Assembly (NCBI RefSeq): GCF_019802345.1
Contig: NZ_JAINDZ010000018.1
Span: 37,987 to 101,986 of the forward strand
From: Methylosinus sp. Sm6
GTDB taxonomy: Bacteria > Pseudomonadota > Alphaproteobacteria > Rhizobiales > Beijerinckiaceae
Direction: 5' to 3'
DNA: 64,000 nucleotides
The notes under the pieces are model-generated. The model was given only the letters and a program-made list of their open reading frames with translations. It searched no databases and was not told where the DNA came from. Below are positions 25,280 to 33,002 of the stretch, one piece after another (positions within the stretch are counted from its first letter, which is position 1; every line of letters starts with the position of its first letter). Both the position numbers and the translations under genes were made by a program.

Positions 25280-26269
25280 ATGGCAAGCGCTTTCCGGGCC
25301 ATTCGCATCGACAAGGACGAGTCCGGCTATCGCGCCGATTATGCCGAGCTGGGCGACGCCGATCTGATGGACGGCGATGTCGACGTCGCCGTCACTCACA
25401 GCACGGTCAATTACAAGGACGGGCTCGCCGTCACCGGCAAGGCGCCGGTGGTGCGCCGCTTTCCGATGATCCCGGGCGTCGATTTCGCCGGCTTGGTCAC
25501 GCGCTCGGCCCATCCCGATTTCCGTGTGGGCGATGCGGTGATCGCCGGCGGCTGCGGCCTGGGCGAGGTTCATTTCGGCGGCTTTGCCGAGCGCGCGCGC
25601 GTCAGCGGCGACTGGCTGGTTCCTGTGCCGGAGGGGCTGACGGCGGCGCAGGCGATGGCGATCGGCAGCGCTGGCTACACGTCCATGCTCTGCGTGCTGG
25701 CGCTGGAGCGCCATGGGCTGGAGCCGGGGCGGGGGCCGGTCGTCGTGACGGGCGCGGCCGGCGGCGTCGGCTCTGTCGCGGTGGCGCTGCTGGCGCGGCT
25801 CGGCTGGCATGTGATCGCCTCGACTGGACGTTCGGAGGAGAACGCCTATCTGAAATCACTGGGGGCCGCCGAGATCATCGATCGCGCCGAATTGTCCGCG
25901 CCGGGCAAGCCGCTGCAGACGCAGCAGTTCGCTGCGGGCGTCGACACGGTCGGCTCGGTCACGCTCGCCAATGTCCTGGCCCGCACGATGTGGGACGGCG
26001 CGGTGGCGGCCTGCGGCAATGCGCAGGGCATGGAGCTGCCGGCGACCGTCGCGCCCTTCATCCTGCGCGGCGTGTCGCTGCTGGGCGTCGAGAGCGTGCG
26101 GCCGTGCATATCCTTGCGCCGCCGAGCGTGGGAGCGGCTCGCGCGCGATCTCGACAAGGGGACGCTCGCAGCCATGACCGAGACGGCGCCCTTCGACGAG
26201 GCGCTGGAGCGGGCGCGATCGATCGTCGCAGGAAAGATTCGCGGCCGGCTGGTGATCGAGATCGGCTGA
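25280..26269 (+). CDS. Acrylyl-CoA reductase-like MDR enzyme (AcuI/YhdH family)
   Basis: A 329-residue zinc-free medium-chain dehydrogenase. GGGAG lies seven bases before the ATG. The N-terminal domain has THSTVNYKDGLAVTGKAPVVRRFPMIPGVDFAG, highly typical of the YhdH/AcuI family, and the Rossmann loop is VVVTGAAGGVGSVAVALLARLG. Family members reduce acryloyl-CoA to propionyl-CoA with NADPH, for example in the ethylmalonyl-CoA or DMSP routes, and also remove toxic acrylate. The exact substrate is not proven by sequence. A Gre-factor gene follows 76 bp downstream. Confidence 0.85.
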   Translation: MASAFRAIRIDKDESGYRADYAELGDADLMDGDVDVAVTHSTVNYKDGLAVTGKAPVVRRFPMIPGVDFAGLVTRSAHPDFRVGDAVIAGGCGLGEVHFGGFAERARVSGDWLVPVPEGLTAAQAMAIGSAGYTSMLCVLALERHGLEPGRGPVVVTGAAGGVGSVAVALLARLGWHVIASTGRSEENAYLKSLGAAEIIDRAELSAPGKPLQTQQFAAGVDTVGSVTLANVLARTMWDGAVAACGNAQGMELPATVAPFILRGVSLLGVESVRPCISLRRRAWERLARDLDKGTLAAMTETAPFDEALERARSIVAGKIRGRLVIEIG

Positions 26270-26345
26270 GAAAAGAGGCGCCGGGCGGAAAGGCGTCGGC
26301 GCGCCGACGCTCGTCCGCACGGAAGACCGCATTCACGGGGGAAAT

Positions 26346-26813
26346 ATGAGCGGAGCTTTCACGAAAGAACAGGACGACGACGAGCTTCGCGAGGAGCTGC
26401 CGGATCGTCCGATCAGCCCGCATCGCAATCTGGTCACGCCCGAGGGGCTCGCGCAGATCGAGGCCGAGCTTACGCGCCTGCAGGCCGAACTCGACGCCGC
26501 GCAGCAGGGTGACGATAAGCATGCGCTCGCGCGCGTGACGCGCGATCTGCGCTATTGGAGCGCGCGCCGCGCCAGCGCCGAGCTAATTCACAAGATCGCC
26601 GATGTGGGGCAGGTGCGCTTCGGTCATCGCGTCGTCGTCGAGGACGAGACCGGCAAGCGGCGGAGCTATCGTCTGGTCGGAGAGGACGAGGCCGATCCGT
26701 CGAAGGGCCTCATTCCCTATGTCGCGCCTCTGGCCGAGGCGCTGATGGGCAAAGGCGTCGGCGAGAGCGCCGAGGTCGGGAGCCACAGCGCGACCATCGT
26801 CGAGATCGCCTGA
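26346..26813 (+). CDS. Transcription elongation factor, GreA/GreB family
   Basis: Gre factors enter the secondary channel of RNA polymerase and stimulate cleavage of backtracked RNA. The 155-residue product has an N-terminal coiled coil (LVTPEGLAQIEAELTRLQAELDAAQ and after) and a C-terminal FKBP-like domain (VRFGHRVVVEDETGKRRSYRLVGEDEADPSKGLI). The acidic tip usual in GreA/B is replaced by the sequence around RVTRDLRYWSARRASAEL, which resembles the alphaproteobacterial GreB-like group. GGGGGAAAT precedes the ATG. Confidence 0.82.
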   Translation: MSGAFTKEQDDDELREELPDRPISPHRNLVTPEGLAQIEAELTRLQAELDAAQQGDDKHALARVTRDLRYWSARRASAELIHKIADVGQVRFGHRVVVEDETGKRRSYRLVGEDEADPSKGLIPYVAPLAEALMGKGVGESAEVGSHSATIVEIA

Positions 26814-26819
26814 CGATCG

Positions 26820-26848
26820 GCCGAACCGCGCGGGTCGCGCGGCTCGGC
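26820..26848. terminator. Hairpin between convergent gre and parA genes
   Basis: Arms of 13 bases (GCCGAACCGCGCG and CGCGCGGCTCGGC) pair with one mismatch around a three-base loop. Both flanking genes converge here. Confidence 0.6.
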
Positions 26849-26855
26849 TGAACTC

Positions 26856-27752
26856 TTACGCCGCCTTTTTCACGGCCGGCTTGGCCGGCGCCTTGGCGGC
26901 GGGCTTCTCCGCCACGGCCGCAGGTTCCTTCGCCGCCTCGGGCTTCGTCTCGACCTTGGCGACGACCTTGGCCGGCTTGGGCTCGGCCTTTGACTTGGCC
27001 TCGACCTTCGCCTTCTCGATCTTGGACTCGGCTTTCGCTTTCGCCTCGGGCTCTGCCTCGACAGACTCGGCCTTGACGGATTCGGCCTTGGCCGGCTCCG
27101 GCTTGATCGGCTTGGCCGGAGCAGCGGCGCCCTTCTTCAATCGCTTCTTGATCGAAGCCCAGAGGTCGCGCATCTCCTGCGCCGCCACGCCGTCGGGATG
27201 TAGCTCGCTGACGCCGAGGCCGAGGCGCGCCGCCTCTTGATAGTCGACGCGCGCGGAGACGAGCGGCGTCAGCAGCGCGCCCATCGTCTGCAGCGTCGCG
27301 ACGCCTTGCTCGACGCGTATGTTCTGCTGCGCCGGCGGGCATTGATTGAGCAGAAAGGCGTAATCCTTCTTCTTGTCCTTGATGCTCGCGCGGGTGAGCT
27401 CGCTCGCCCAGAGATCGAAGACATTGGGGCGCGCCGGAATGATGCAGAGGTCGGCGGCGCGAATCGCGGCGTCGGAGTTTTCGGTGTCGGCGCCGGGCGC
27501 GTCGATGACGACGAGCGTGACGCCCTTTTTCTCGAGAGCGGCGAGCGCCTTGCCGAGCTTGGCGCAGGGCACGTGCTCGACCGGCACATCCGTGGCCTCG
27601 CGAGCCTGCGACCATTTGACCAGAGATTGAAGCGGATCCAAATCAATAATGAAAACGCGCTCTCCCGCCCGACGGGCGGCGACGGCGATGCTGCTTGCGA
27701 GCGTGCTCTTTCCGGCTCCGCCCTTTTGCGTGACGAATGCGATAGTGCGCAT
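26856..27752 (-). CDS. ParA/MinD-like ATPase with Lys/Ala/Glu-rich tail
   Basis: A 298-residue protein. The first 205 residues are a ParA-type ATPase: the deviant Walker A KGGAGKST at about residues 10-17, FIIDLDPLQSLVKWS, and VVIDAPGADTENSDAAIRAADLCIIP. It has the short form with no DNA-binding N-terminal domain, like the orphan ParA proteins that position cargo on the nucleoid. From about residue 210 the sequence is a low-complexity tail of AKAES, EPKPAK and similar repeats, rich in charge. No parB or parS lies next to it, so plasmid or chromosome partition is not indicated. A CtrA-type box lies 106 bp upstream. Confidence 0.85.
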   Translation of the reverse strand: MRTIAFVTQKGGAGKSTLASSIAVAARRAGERVFIIDLDPLQSLVKWSQAREATDVPVEHVPCAKLGKALAALEKKGVTLVVIDAPGADTENSDAAIRAADLCIIPARPNVFDLWASELTRASIKDKKKDYAFLLNQCPPAQQNIRVEQGVATLQTMGALLTPLVSARVDYQEAARLGLGVSELHPDGVAAQEMRDLWASIKKRLKKGAAAPAKPIKPEPAKAESVKAESVEAEPEAKAKAESKIEKAKVEAKSKAEPKPAKVVAKVETKPEAAKEPAAVAEKPAAKAPAKPAVKKAA

Positions 27753-27857
27753 GCGAGTTGACCTGTGTTGAAAGTTGGGCTCCTACGCCGCCGGGGACGC
27801 CACGCAACACAAGGGAGGATCGTCGAAATTTAACAATTCCTATTACTCCGCGAAAGG

Positions 27858-27873
27858 TTAATCTCGGGTTAAC
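27858..27873. promoter_or_regulatory. CtrA-type box (TTAA-N7-TTAAC)
   Basis: TTAA, seven bases (TCTCGGG), then TTAAC match the full CtrA consensus. A further TTAA follows at about 27889. The site is about midway between parA and rarA, so either or both could be regulated. CtrA is the cell-cycle and motility regulator of alphaproteobacteria. Confidence 0.6.
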
Positions 27874-27967
27874 CCGGGTTTACGACGGTTAAGGTTCCGC
27901 AACAGGCGAGACGACGCGCGAGATCGCCGTCGCCCGCGAAGGCGGGAGCGTCTTTTGCCGGAAGGCC

Positions 27968-27973
27968 TATAAT
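27968..27973 (+). promoter_or_regulatory. Consensus -10 box (TATAAT) just upstream of rarA
   Basis: A perfect TATAAT ends 6 bp before the rarA ATG, which would put the transcript start at or beside the start codon. No ribosome site is seen in the proper window, so a leaderless mRNA is possible. No convincing -35 box is seen at 17 bp. Confidence 0.45.
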
Positions 27974-27979
27974 AGCCGC

Positions 27980-29290
27980 ATGACCGACCTCTTCTCCGCC
28001 GCCGCGCTCGATCGCGACACGCCCCACCCGCTCGCCGACCGGCTGCGGCCGCAGCGCCTCGACGAGGTCGCCGGACAGGATCGCCTGCTCGGCCCCGACG
28101 GGGCGCTGACGCGAATGATTCGCTCGGGCTCGATCGGCTCGCTGATCTTCTGGGGGCCGCCCGGCACCGGCAAGACGACGGTCGCGCGGCTGCTCGCGCA
28201 TGAGACCAATCTCGCCTTCGTCCAGATCTCGGCCATCTTCACCGGCGTCGCCGATTTGAAGAAAACCTTCGAGGCGGCGCGCGCGCGCCGCGTCGCGGGG
28301 CAGGGGACGCTGCTGTTCGTCGACGAGATCCACCGCTTCAACCGCGCCCAGCAGGATTCCTTCCTGCCGGTGATGGAGGACGGCTCCGTCACGCTGATCG
28401 GCGCGACGACGGAGAATCCGTCCTTCGAGCTCAATGCGGCGCTTCTCTCTCGCGCCCGCGTGCTGTCGTTCGAGCGGCTCGACGCGGCGGCGATCGAGAA
28501 GCTGCTGGTGCGGGCCGAGCAGACAGAGGGCCGGCCATTGCCGCTCGACGCCGATGCGCGCGCGGCGCTGATCGCAATGGCCGATGGCGACGGGCGCGCG
28601 GCGCTGACGCTCGCCGAGGACATTTGGCGCGCGGCGGGGGCGGACGAAATCTTCGACCGCGCGCGGCTCGCAGCGGTCGTGCAGCGGCGCGCGCCCATCT
28701 ATGACAAGGCGCAGGAGGGGCATTACAATCTCATCAGCGCGCTGCACAAATGCGTGCGCGGCTCGGATCCGGACGCGGCGCTCTATTATTTCGCGCGAAT
28801 GCTCGACGCCGGCGAGGACCCGCTGTTTCTGGCGCGGCGCATCGTGCGCATGGCGGTGGAGGATATCGGCCTCGCCGATCCCCAGGCGCTGGTGGTCGCC
28901 AACGCCGCCAAGGACGCCTATGATTTTCTCGGCAGCCCAGAAGGCGAGCTGGCGCTCGCGCAGGCGGTGATCTATGTGGCCACCGCGCCCAAATCCAACG
29001 CCGGCTATGTGGCCTATAAGGCGGCGCGGCGCATCGCCGCAGAGGCCGGCTCGCTGACGCCGCCGAAGGTCATTCTCAATGCGCCGACCAAATTGATGAA
29101 AAGAGAAGGCTATGGCGAGGGCTACGCCTATGACCACGACGAGCCAGAAGCGTTTTCCGGCCAGGATTATTGGCCCGAGAAGCTCGGCCGCCAGAGCTTC
29201 TACCGGCCGGTCGAGCGCGGCTTCGAGCGTGAGATCGGCAAGCGATTGGACTATTGGGAGCGGCTGCGCCGCGAGCGGCGCAAGGGTTGA
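27980..29290 (+). CDS. rarA: Replication-associated recombination ATPase RarA (MgsA)
   Basis: RarA is a clamp-loader-like AAA+ ATPase that acts at stalled replication forks. The 436-residue product begins MTDLFSAAALDRDTPHPLADRLRP, the normal family start. Walker A is GPPGTGKTTVARLLA (residues about 58-72), Walker B LLFVDEIHRFNRAQQDSFLP, and sensor 1 is in LIGATTENPSFELNAALLSR. The C-terminal tetramerisation domain is present (PVERGFEREIGKRLDYWERLR). All parts are complete. Confidence 0.95.
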   Translation: MTDLFSAAALDRDTPHPLADRLRPQRLDEVAGQDRLLGPDGALTRMIRSGSIGSLIFWGPPGTGKTTVARLLAHETNLAFVQISAIFTGVADLKKTFEAARARRVAGQGTLLFVDEIHRFNRAQQDSFLPVMEDGSVTLIGATTENPSFELNAALLSRARVLSFERLDAAAIEKLLVRAEQTEGRPLPLDADARAALIAMADGDGRAALTLAEDIWRAAGADEIFDRARLAAVVQRRAPIYDKAQEGHYNLISALHKCVRGSDPDAALYYFARMLDAGEDPLFLARRIVRMAVEDIGLADPQALVVANAAKDAYDFLGSPEGELALAQAVIYVATAPKSNAGYVAYKAARRIAAEAGSLTPPKVILNAPTKLMKREGYGEGYAYDHDEPEAFSGQDYWPEKLGRQSFYRPVERGFEREIGKRLDYWERLRRERRKG

Positions 29291-29323
29291 AAAAAAGCAA
29301 CGAGAATCTCGAAGCGCTTTCCG

Positions 29324-29734
29324 TCAGTCCCGCACCAATTCCAGCTTTTTCTGCAGCACGGTCAAAACGCGCGCGAGATCGTGCCCGCGGCGCATCACCA
29401 GTCCGCTCGCGGCGACGACGCTGAAGGCGCCTTGGCGGCGGCCCAGCTCGGGGTCTTTCTCGATGCGATAGAGCGGCGCCTCGCTGGTGCGGCGGAAGAT
29501 CGAGAACACGGCCTTGGCCGGCGAGAAATCAATGGCGTAATCGCGCCATTCTCCCGTCGCGACTTTGGCGCCATAGAAATCGAGGAGAACGCGCAGCTCC
29601 CGCCGATCGAAGGAGACGACGGCCGTCGGCTCCCGCCGGGAAGAGGGGGTCCTGTCCGAATTGGTCGCGCGGCCCGCCACCAGGGAGAGCGAGCCGCGCC
29701 GCCCGCTCGGATCCGTCGTCTCCGTCTCGTTCAT
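29324..29734 (-). CDS. DUF2794 family protein
   Basis: A 136-residue protein of unknown function confined largely to alphaproteobacteria. The ATG at 29734 has GAGGG seven bases upstream; the frame extends to 29791 without support. After a variable N-terminus of about 40 residues the conserved part is VVSFDRRELRVLLDFYGAKVATGEWRDYAIDF, followed by KAVFSIFRRTSEAPLYRIEKDPEL and the ending ALARVLTVLQKKLELV (read as HDLARVLTVLQKKLELV). No signal peptide or membrane helix is seen. It converges with rarA, 33 bp apart, and diverges from the candidate RNA locus. Confidence 0.8.
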   Translation of the reverse strand: MNETETTDPSGRRGSLSLVAGRATNSDRTPSSRREPTAVVSFDRRELRVLLDFYGAKVATGEWRDYAIDFSPAKAVFSIFRRTSEAPLYRIEKDPELGRRQGAFSVVAASGLVMRRGHDLARVLTVLQKKLELVRD

Positions 29735-29861
29735 GCCGATCCCTCGCTCGCCGGCCATGATTGCGCGGGCGCGCGGCGAGAGCAAGCGCATTTATGACGA
29801 TGGCGCGACGGCCCGGCTCGGCCGGAGCGACGAATTCACATTTTCGCCCCCATCGAGCCCC
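29735..29861. other. Start of a 476-bp spacer before htpG
   Basis: The spacer 29735-30210 holds no convincing protein gene. This first part is the presumed leader side of the DUF2794 gene. The remainder contains a candidate promoter, a structured RNA with terminator, and the htpG leader, listed separately. Confidence 0.5.
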
Positions 29862-29889
29862 TTGCGCGCCAAAGGACGTGACCAATATT
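29862..29889 (+). promoter_or_regulatory. Candidate promoter for the small RNA
   Basis: TTGCGC, a 16-bp spacer and AATATT form a reasonable sigma-70-type promoter. It would start transcription at about 29896, right before the first stem of the candidate RNA. Confidence 0.4.
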
Positions 29890-29896
29890 CCGATCA

Positions 29897-30035
29897 TTGC
29901 CTCGACAGGCTCGGAACGCGGTCTTCCGGAATTCGTCAGCCCCCCAGCCCCCCGGAAGGGTGCGTGTCGAGCAGTATGAGTTCGTGGCGATGGACGGGCC
30001 GGCCGAGCGACGCTCGCGCCGGCCCGTCTTGTTTT
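29897..30035 (+). ncRNA. Candidate structured small RNA with own terminator
   Basis: No supported protein gene is found here, yet the + strand ends in a strong terminator at 29993-30035. Two nested stems precede it: CTCGACA (29901-29907) with TGTCGAG (29965-29971), and inside it CTTCCGG (29923-29929) with CCGGAAG (29952-29958). The inner loop is C-rich (two runs of six C). The overall shape is a long closed hairpin with internal bulges, loosely reminiscent of 6S-type RNAs, followed by the terminator. I do not recognise the family; it could instead be a 5' leader element of htpG, which starts 176 bp further on. Confidence 0.5.
29993..30035 (+). terminator. Rho-independent terminator of the candidate RNA
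   Basis: Perfect 11-base arms GACGGGCCGGC (29993-30003) and GCCGGCCCGTC (30018-30028) enclose a loop that can extend the stem. TTGTTTT follows. The T-run exists only in the + direction. Confidence 0.85.
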
Positions 30036-30210
30036 GCGCCGGCTTCCCGCCGCCTTGCAAGTCGCGCATCGATCGCCGATATCATCCTCGCGCTCCGCTC
30101 GCGGCCATCCGCCGGGCGGGACGCAGATTGCAGACCATGAAGACGTTTGCGCGCCCTGCGCCGCTCGGCGGCGCCGGCGGACGCGAGCACGAGGATTGGA
30201 GATCAGCCCC

Positions 30211-32124
30211 GTGAGCGATCACGACCAGACCACAACGATCGACGCTTCGCAGAGCGATTACGGCTTCCAGGCCGATGTCGCGCGCCTGCTCGAGCTCATG
30301 ACCCATTCGGTCTATTCCGAGCGCGATATATTTCTGCGCGAGCTCGTATCCAACGCCGCCGACGCCATCGAGAAGCTGCGCCATGACGCGCTCTCCAACG
30401 AGACGCTGGCCGCGAAGGCCGCCGCGCCGCTCGTCACCATCGCCATCGACAAGGACGCGCGCCGGCTCACCGTCGCGGACAATGGCGTCGGCATGTCGCG
30501 CGAGGATCTCGTCGCGGCGCTCGGCACCATCGCCAGCTCGGGAACGCGCGCTTTTCTCGACGATCTCGAGAAGAAGGGCGACGAGAAGAGCGCTTCGCTG
30601 ATCGGCCGTTTCGGCATCGGCTTCTATTCCGCCTTCATGGTCGCCGACAAAATCGAGGTGGCGACGCGGCGCGCCGGCTCGGACGAGGCTTTCCTCTGGA
30701 CATCGGAAGGCAAGGGCTCGTTTCAGATCGCGCCGCTTTCGCCGGACGCGGCGCCCGATCCTGGAACGCGCGTGACCTTGCATCTCAACGCGGAGTCGGA
30801 CGAGTTCCTCGAGCCGGCGCGCATCGAGGCGATTTTGCGCGAGCATTCGGGCGCGATCGCGATTCCGATCGATCTCGTCGACGCGCCCGGCGGCGAGCCG
30901 CGCCGTCTGACGGATGGAACGGCGCTGTGGACGCGATCGAAGTCCGAGATCGCCGAGAAGGACTATGAGGATTTCTATCAGCAGCTCTCGGGCCAGTTCG
31001 ACGCGCCGGCGCTGACCGTTCATTGGCGCGCGGAAGGGCGCACCGAATATACGGTGCTCGCCTTCGTTCCCGGCTCGCGGCCTTATGATCTCTTCGATCC
31101 CGCGCGCAAGAGCCGCACCAAGCTCTATGTGCGCCGTGTGCTGATCTCGCGCGAGATCGATCTCCTGCCGCCCTGGCTGCGCTTCGTGCGCCTCGTCGTC
31201 GACAGCGCCGATCTGCCGCTCAACGTCTCACGCGAGATGGTGCAGAACAATCCGCTGCTCGGCGCCATGCGCAAGGCGATCGCCTCGCGCATCGTCAAGG
31301 AGCTCGGCGATCTCGCCGCCAATGACGCGGAGACATTCGCCGCCGTATGGAAGAATTTCGGCGCGGTGATCAAGGAGGGCCTGCACGACGACCCGCAGCG
31401 CCGCGACGAGATTTTTGCTCTCGCGCGCTTCTCCAGCCTGCTGCATCCGGACGGCGGGCTGACGCTGAAGGACTATGTCGCAGGTCTGAAGCCCAATCAG
31501 ACGGCGATCTATTATATCGCCGGCGACGACAAGAAGCGCCTCGCCGCGAGCCCGCAGCTCGAAGCCTTTCGCGCCAAGGGCGTCGACGTGCTGCTGCTCG
31601 ACGACGCGGTGGATTCCTTCTGGGTGACGAGCGCGCTCGGCTTCGACGGCAAGCCGTTCAAATCGGCGACGCAGGGTAAGGCCGACATCGACGCCATTCC
31701 GACGCCGGAAGGCGCCGCCGAGCCGCCGCCCGCCGAGGCCTCTTCCGAGGTCGCGCTGCTCACCGCGATGATGAAGGAGACGCTCGGCGAGCATGTCGAC
31801 GATGTGCGCGTGTCGACTCGTCTGCGCGAGAGCGCCGCGTGCCTCGTCGCTCCGGATCACGGCTTCGATCTGCAGCTCGCGCGCATGCTCGCCGACAGCG
31901 GCAAGGGACTTCTCGGCAAGCCGGTGCTGGAGATCAATCCCGTTCACGACGTCGTCGTCGCGCTGGCGAGCAAGGCCAAGACCGACAGAACGAGCGCCGA
32001 GGACGGCTTCTGGCTGTTGTTCGACACGGCGCGCATCGCCGACGGCGAAGCGCCGCTCGACGCCGGCGCCTTCGCGAAGCGCGTGACGGCCCTGCTGGCT
32101 GAGACCGTCTGCAAGACCGTCTGA
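30211..32124 (+). CDS. htpG: Chaperone HtpG (Hsp90)
   Basis: HtpG is the bacterial Hsp90, an ATP-dependent dimeric chaperone. The GTG at 30211 gives 637 residues, the usual length; the frame is open upstream but unsupported. The GHKL ATP site is clear: RELVSNAADAIEKLRHDAL, VADNGVGMSREDL and IGRFGIGFYSAFMVADKIEV. The middle domain follows and the C-terminal dimerisation domain ends the protein. Its stop overlaps the prmC start by one base (TGATG), an unusual coupling for a chaperone with a peptide-release methylase. Confidence 0.96.
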   Translation: MSDHDQTTTIDASQSDYGFQADVARLLELMTHSVYSERDIFLRELVSNAADAIEKLRHDALSNETLAAKAAAPLVTIAIDKDARRLTVADNGVGMSREDLVAALGTIASSGTRAFLDDLEKKGDEKSASLIGRFGIGFYSAFMVADKIEVATRRAGSDEAFLWTSEGKGSFQIAPLSPDAAPDPGTRVTLHLNAESDEFLEPARIEAILREHSGAIAIPIDLVDAPGGEPRRLTDGTALWTRSKSEIAEKDYEDFYQQLSGQFDAPALTVHWRAEGRTEYTVLAFVPGSRPYDLFDPARKSRTKLYVRRVLISREIDLLPPWLRFVRLVVDSADLPLNVSREMVQNNPLLGAMRKAIASRIVKELGDLAANDAETFAAVWKNFGAVIKEGLHDDPQRRDEIFALARFSSLLHPDGGLTLKDYVAGLKPNQTAIYYIAGDDKKRLAASPQLEAFRAKGVDVLLLDDAVDSFWVTSALGFDGKPFKSATQGKADIDAIPTPEGAAEPPPAEASSEVALLTAMMKETLGEHVDDVRVSTRLRESAACLVAPDHGFDLQLARMLADSGKGLLGKPVLEINPVHDVVVALASKAKTDRTSAEDGFWLLFDTARIADGEAPLDAGAFAKRVTALLAETVCKTV

Positions 32125-33002
32125 TGGATGGAGCCTTGCTCGCGCCCGAGGAGACGCGCGCCGAGGCGCTCGGTCGCGTCGCCGCGCTGCTCGAGCGGAG
32201 CGGCGTCGAAGAACCGCGACGCGACGCGCGCGCGCTTCTGCTGGCGGCGGGAGAGCTCACTCCCGCCGATCTCCTGCTCGAGCCGAGCGCGCTTCTTTCG
32301 CCAGAAGCGCGTCGCAGGCTCGACCGATTCGCGCGCCGGCGCGCGGCGCGCGAGCCGGTCTCGCGCATTCTCGGCGCGCGCGGATTCTGGACGCAGGATC
32401 TCGTCGTCGCGCCCGATGTGCTCGATCCGCGCGCGGACACGGAGACGCTGGTCGCGCTCGCGCTCGATCTCATCGGCGCGCGCCGCGGCGAGGCGCTGAC
32501 GATTCTCGATCTCGGCGTCGGCTCGGGCGCGATCGTCTGCGCGCTGTTGTCGGAGCTGCCGCTCGCGCGCGCCGTGGCGGTCGATCTCTCGCCGAGCGCC
32601 TGCGCGGCCGCCTCCACCAATTTCGCCCGCTGCGGACTCGATTCGCGCGCGATGATTCTGCGTGGACGATGGGCCGAGGCGCTCGACGCGCGCTTCGATC
32701 TCGTCGTCTCCAATCCGCCTTATGTCGCGAGCGGCGAGATCGCCACGCTCGCGCCCGAAGTGACGCTCCACGATCCCGCGCTCGCGCTCGACGGCGGCGT
32801 CGACGGGCTCGCGCGCTACCGCGAGATCATCGACGATCTGCCGCGGCTGATGGCGCCGCGTTCATTCGCTGTGTTGGAGGCGGGAGCGGGGCAGGCGCCG
32901 ACGATCGCGGCGCTGCTCGTCGCGGCAGGCCTCGAGATTGCCGAAATTCGCAAGGATTTTTCCGGATGCGAGCGCGCCATCGGCGCGCGCCGTCGCGACT
33001 GA
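32124..33002 (+). CDS. prmC: Release-factor glutamine methyltransferase PrmC
   Basis: PrmC methylates the GGQ glutamine of release factors RF1 and RF2, which is needed for efficient termination. The 292-residue product has the N-terminal helical domain, the SAM site ILDLGVGSGAIVCALLSELP, and motif IV NPPY in LVVSNPPYVASGEI (residue about 198), followed by DGGVDGLARYREII. All match the family. In Hyphomicrobiales prmC commonly follows prfA and precedes a DUF4167 gene; here htpG has replaced prfA upstream. Confidence 0.94.
   Translation: MDGALLAPEETRAEALGRVAALLERSGVEEPRRDARALLLAAGELTPADLLLEPSALLSPEARRRLDRFARRRAAREPVSRILGARGFWTQDLVVAPDVLDPRADTETLVALALDLIGARRGEALTILDLGVGSGAIVCALLSELPLARAVAVDLSPSACAAASTNFARCGLDSRAMILRGRWAEALDARFDLVVSNPPYVASGEIATLAPEVTLHDPALALDGGVDGLARYREIIDDLPRLMAPRSFAVLEAGAGQAPTIAALLVAAGLEIAEIRKDFSGCERAIGARRRD

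Noticed and set aside
29897..30214. 105-codon + strand frame upstream of htpG
   Set aside because: It runs through a terminator hairpin, is Arg/Pro-rich and has no ribosome site; a structured RNA explains the sequence better.
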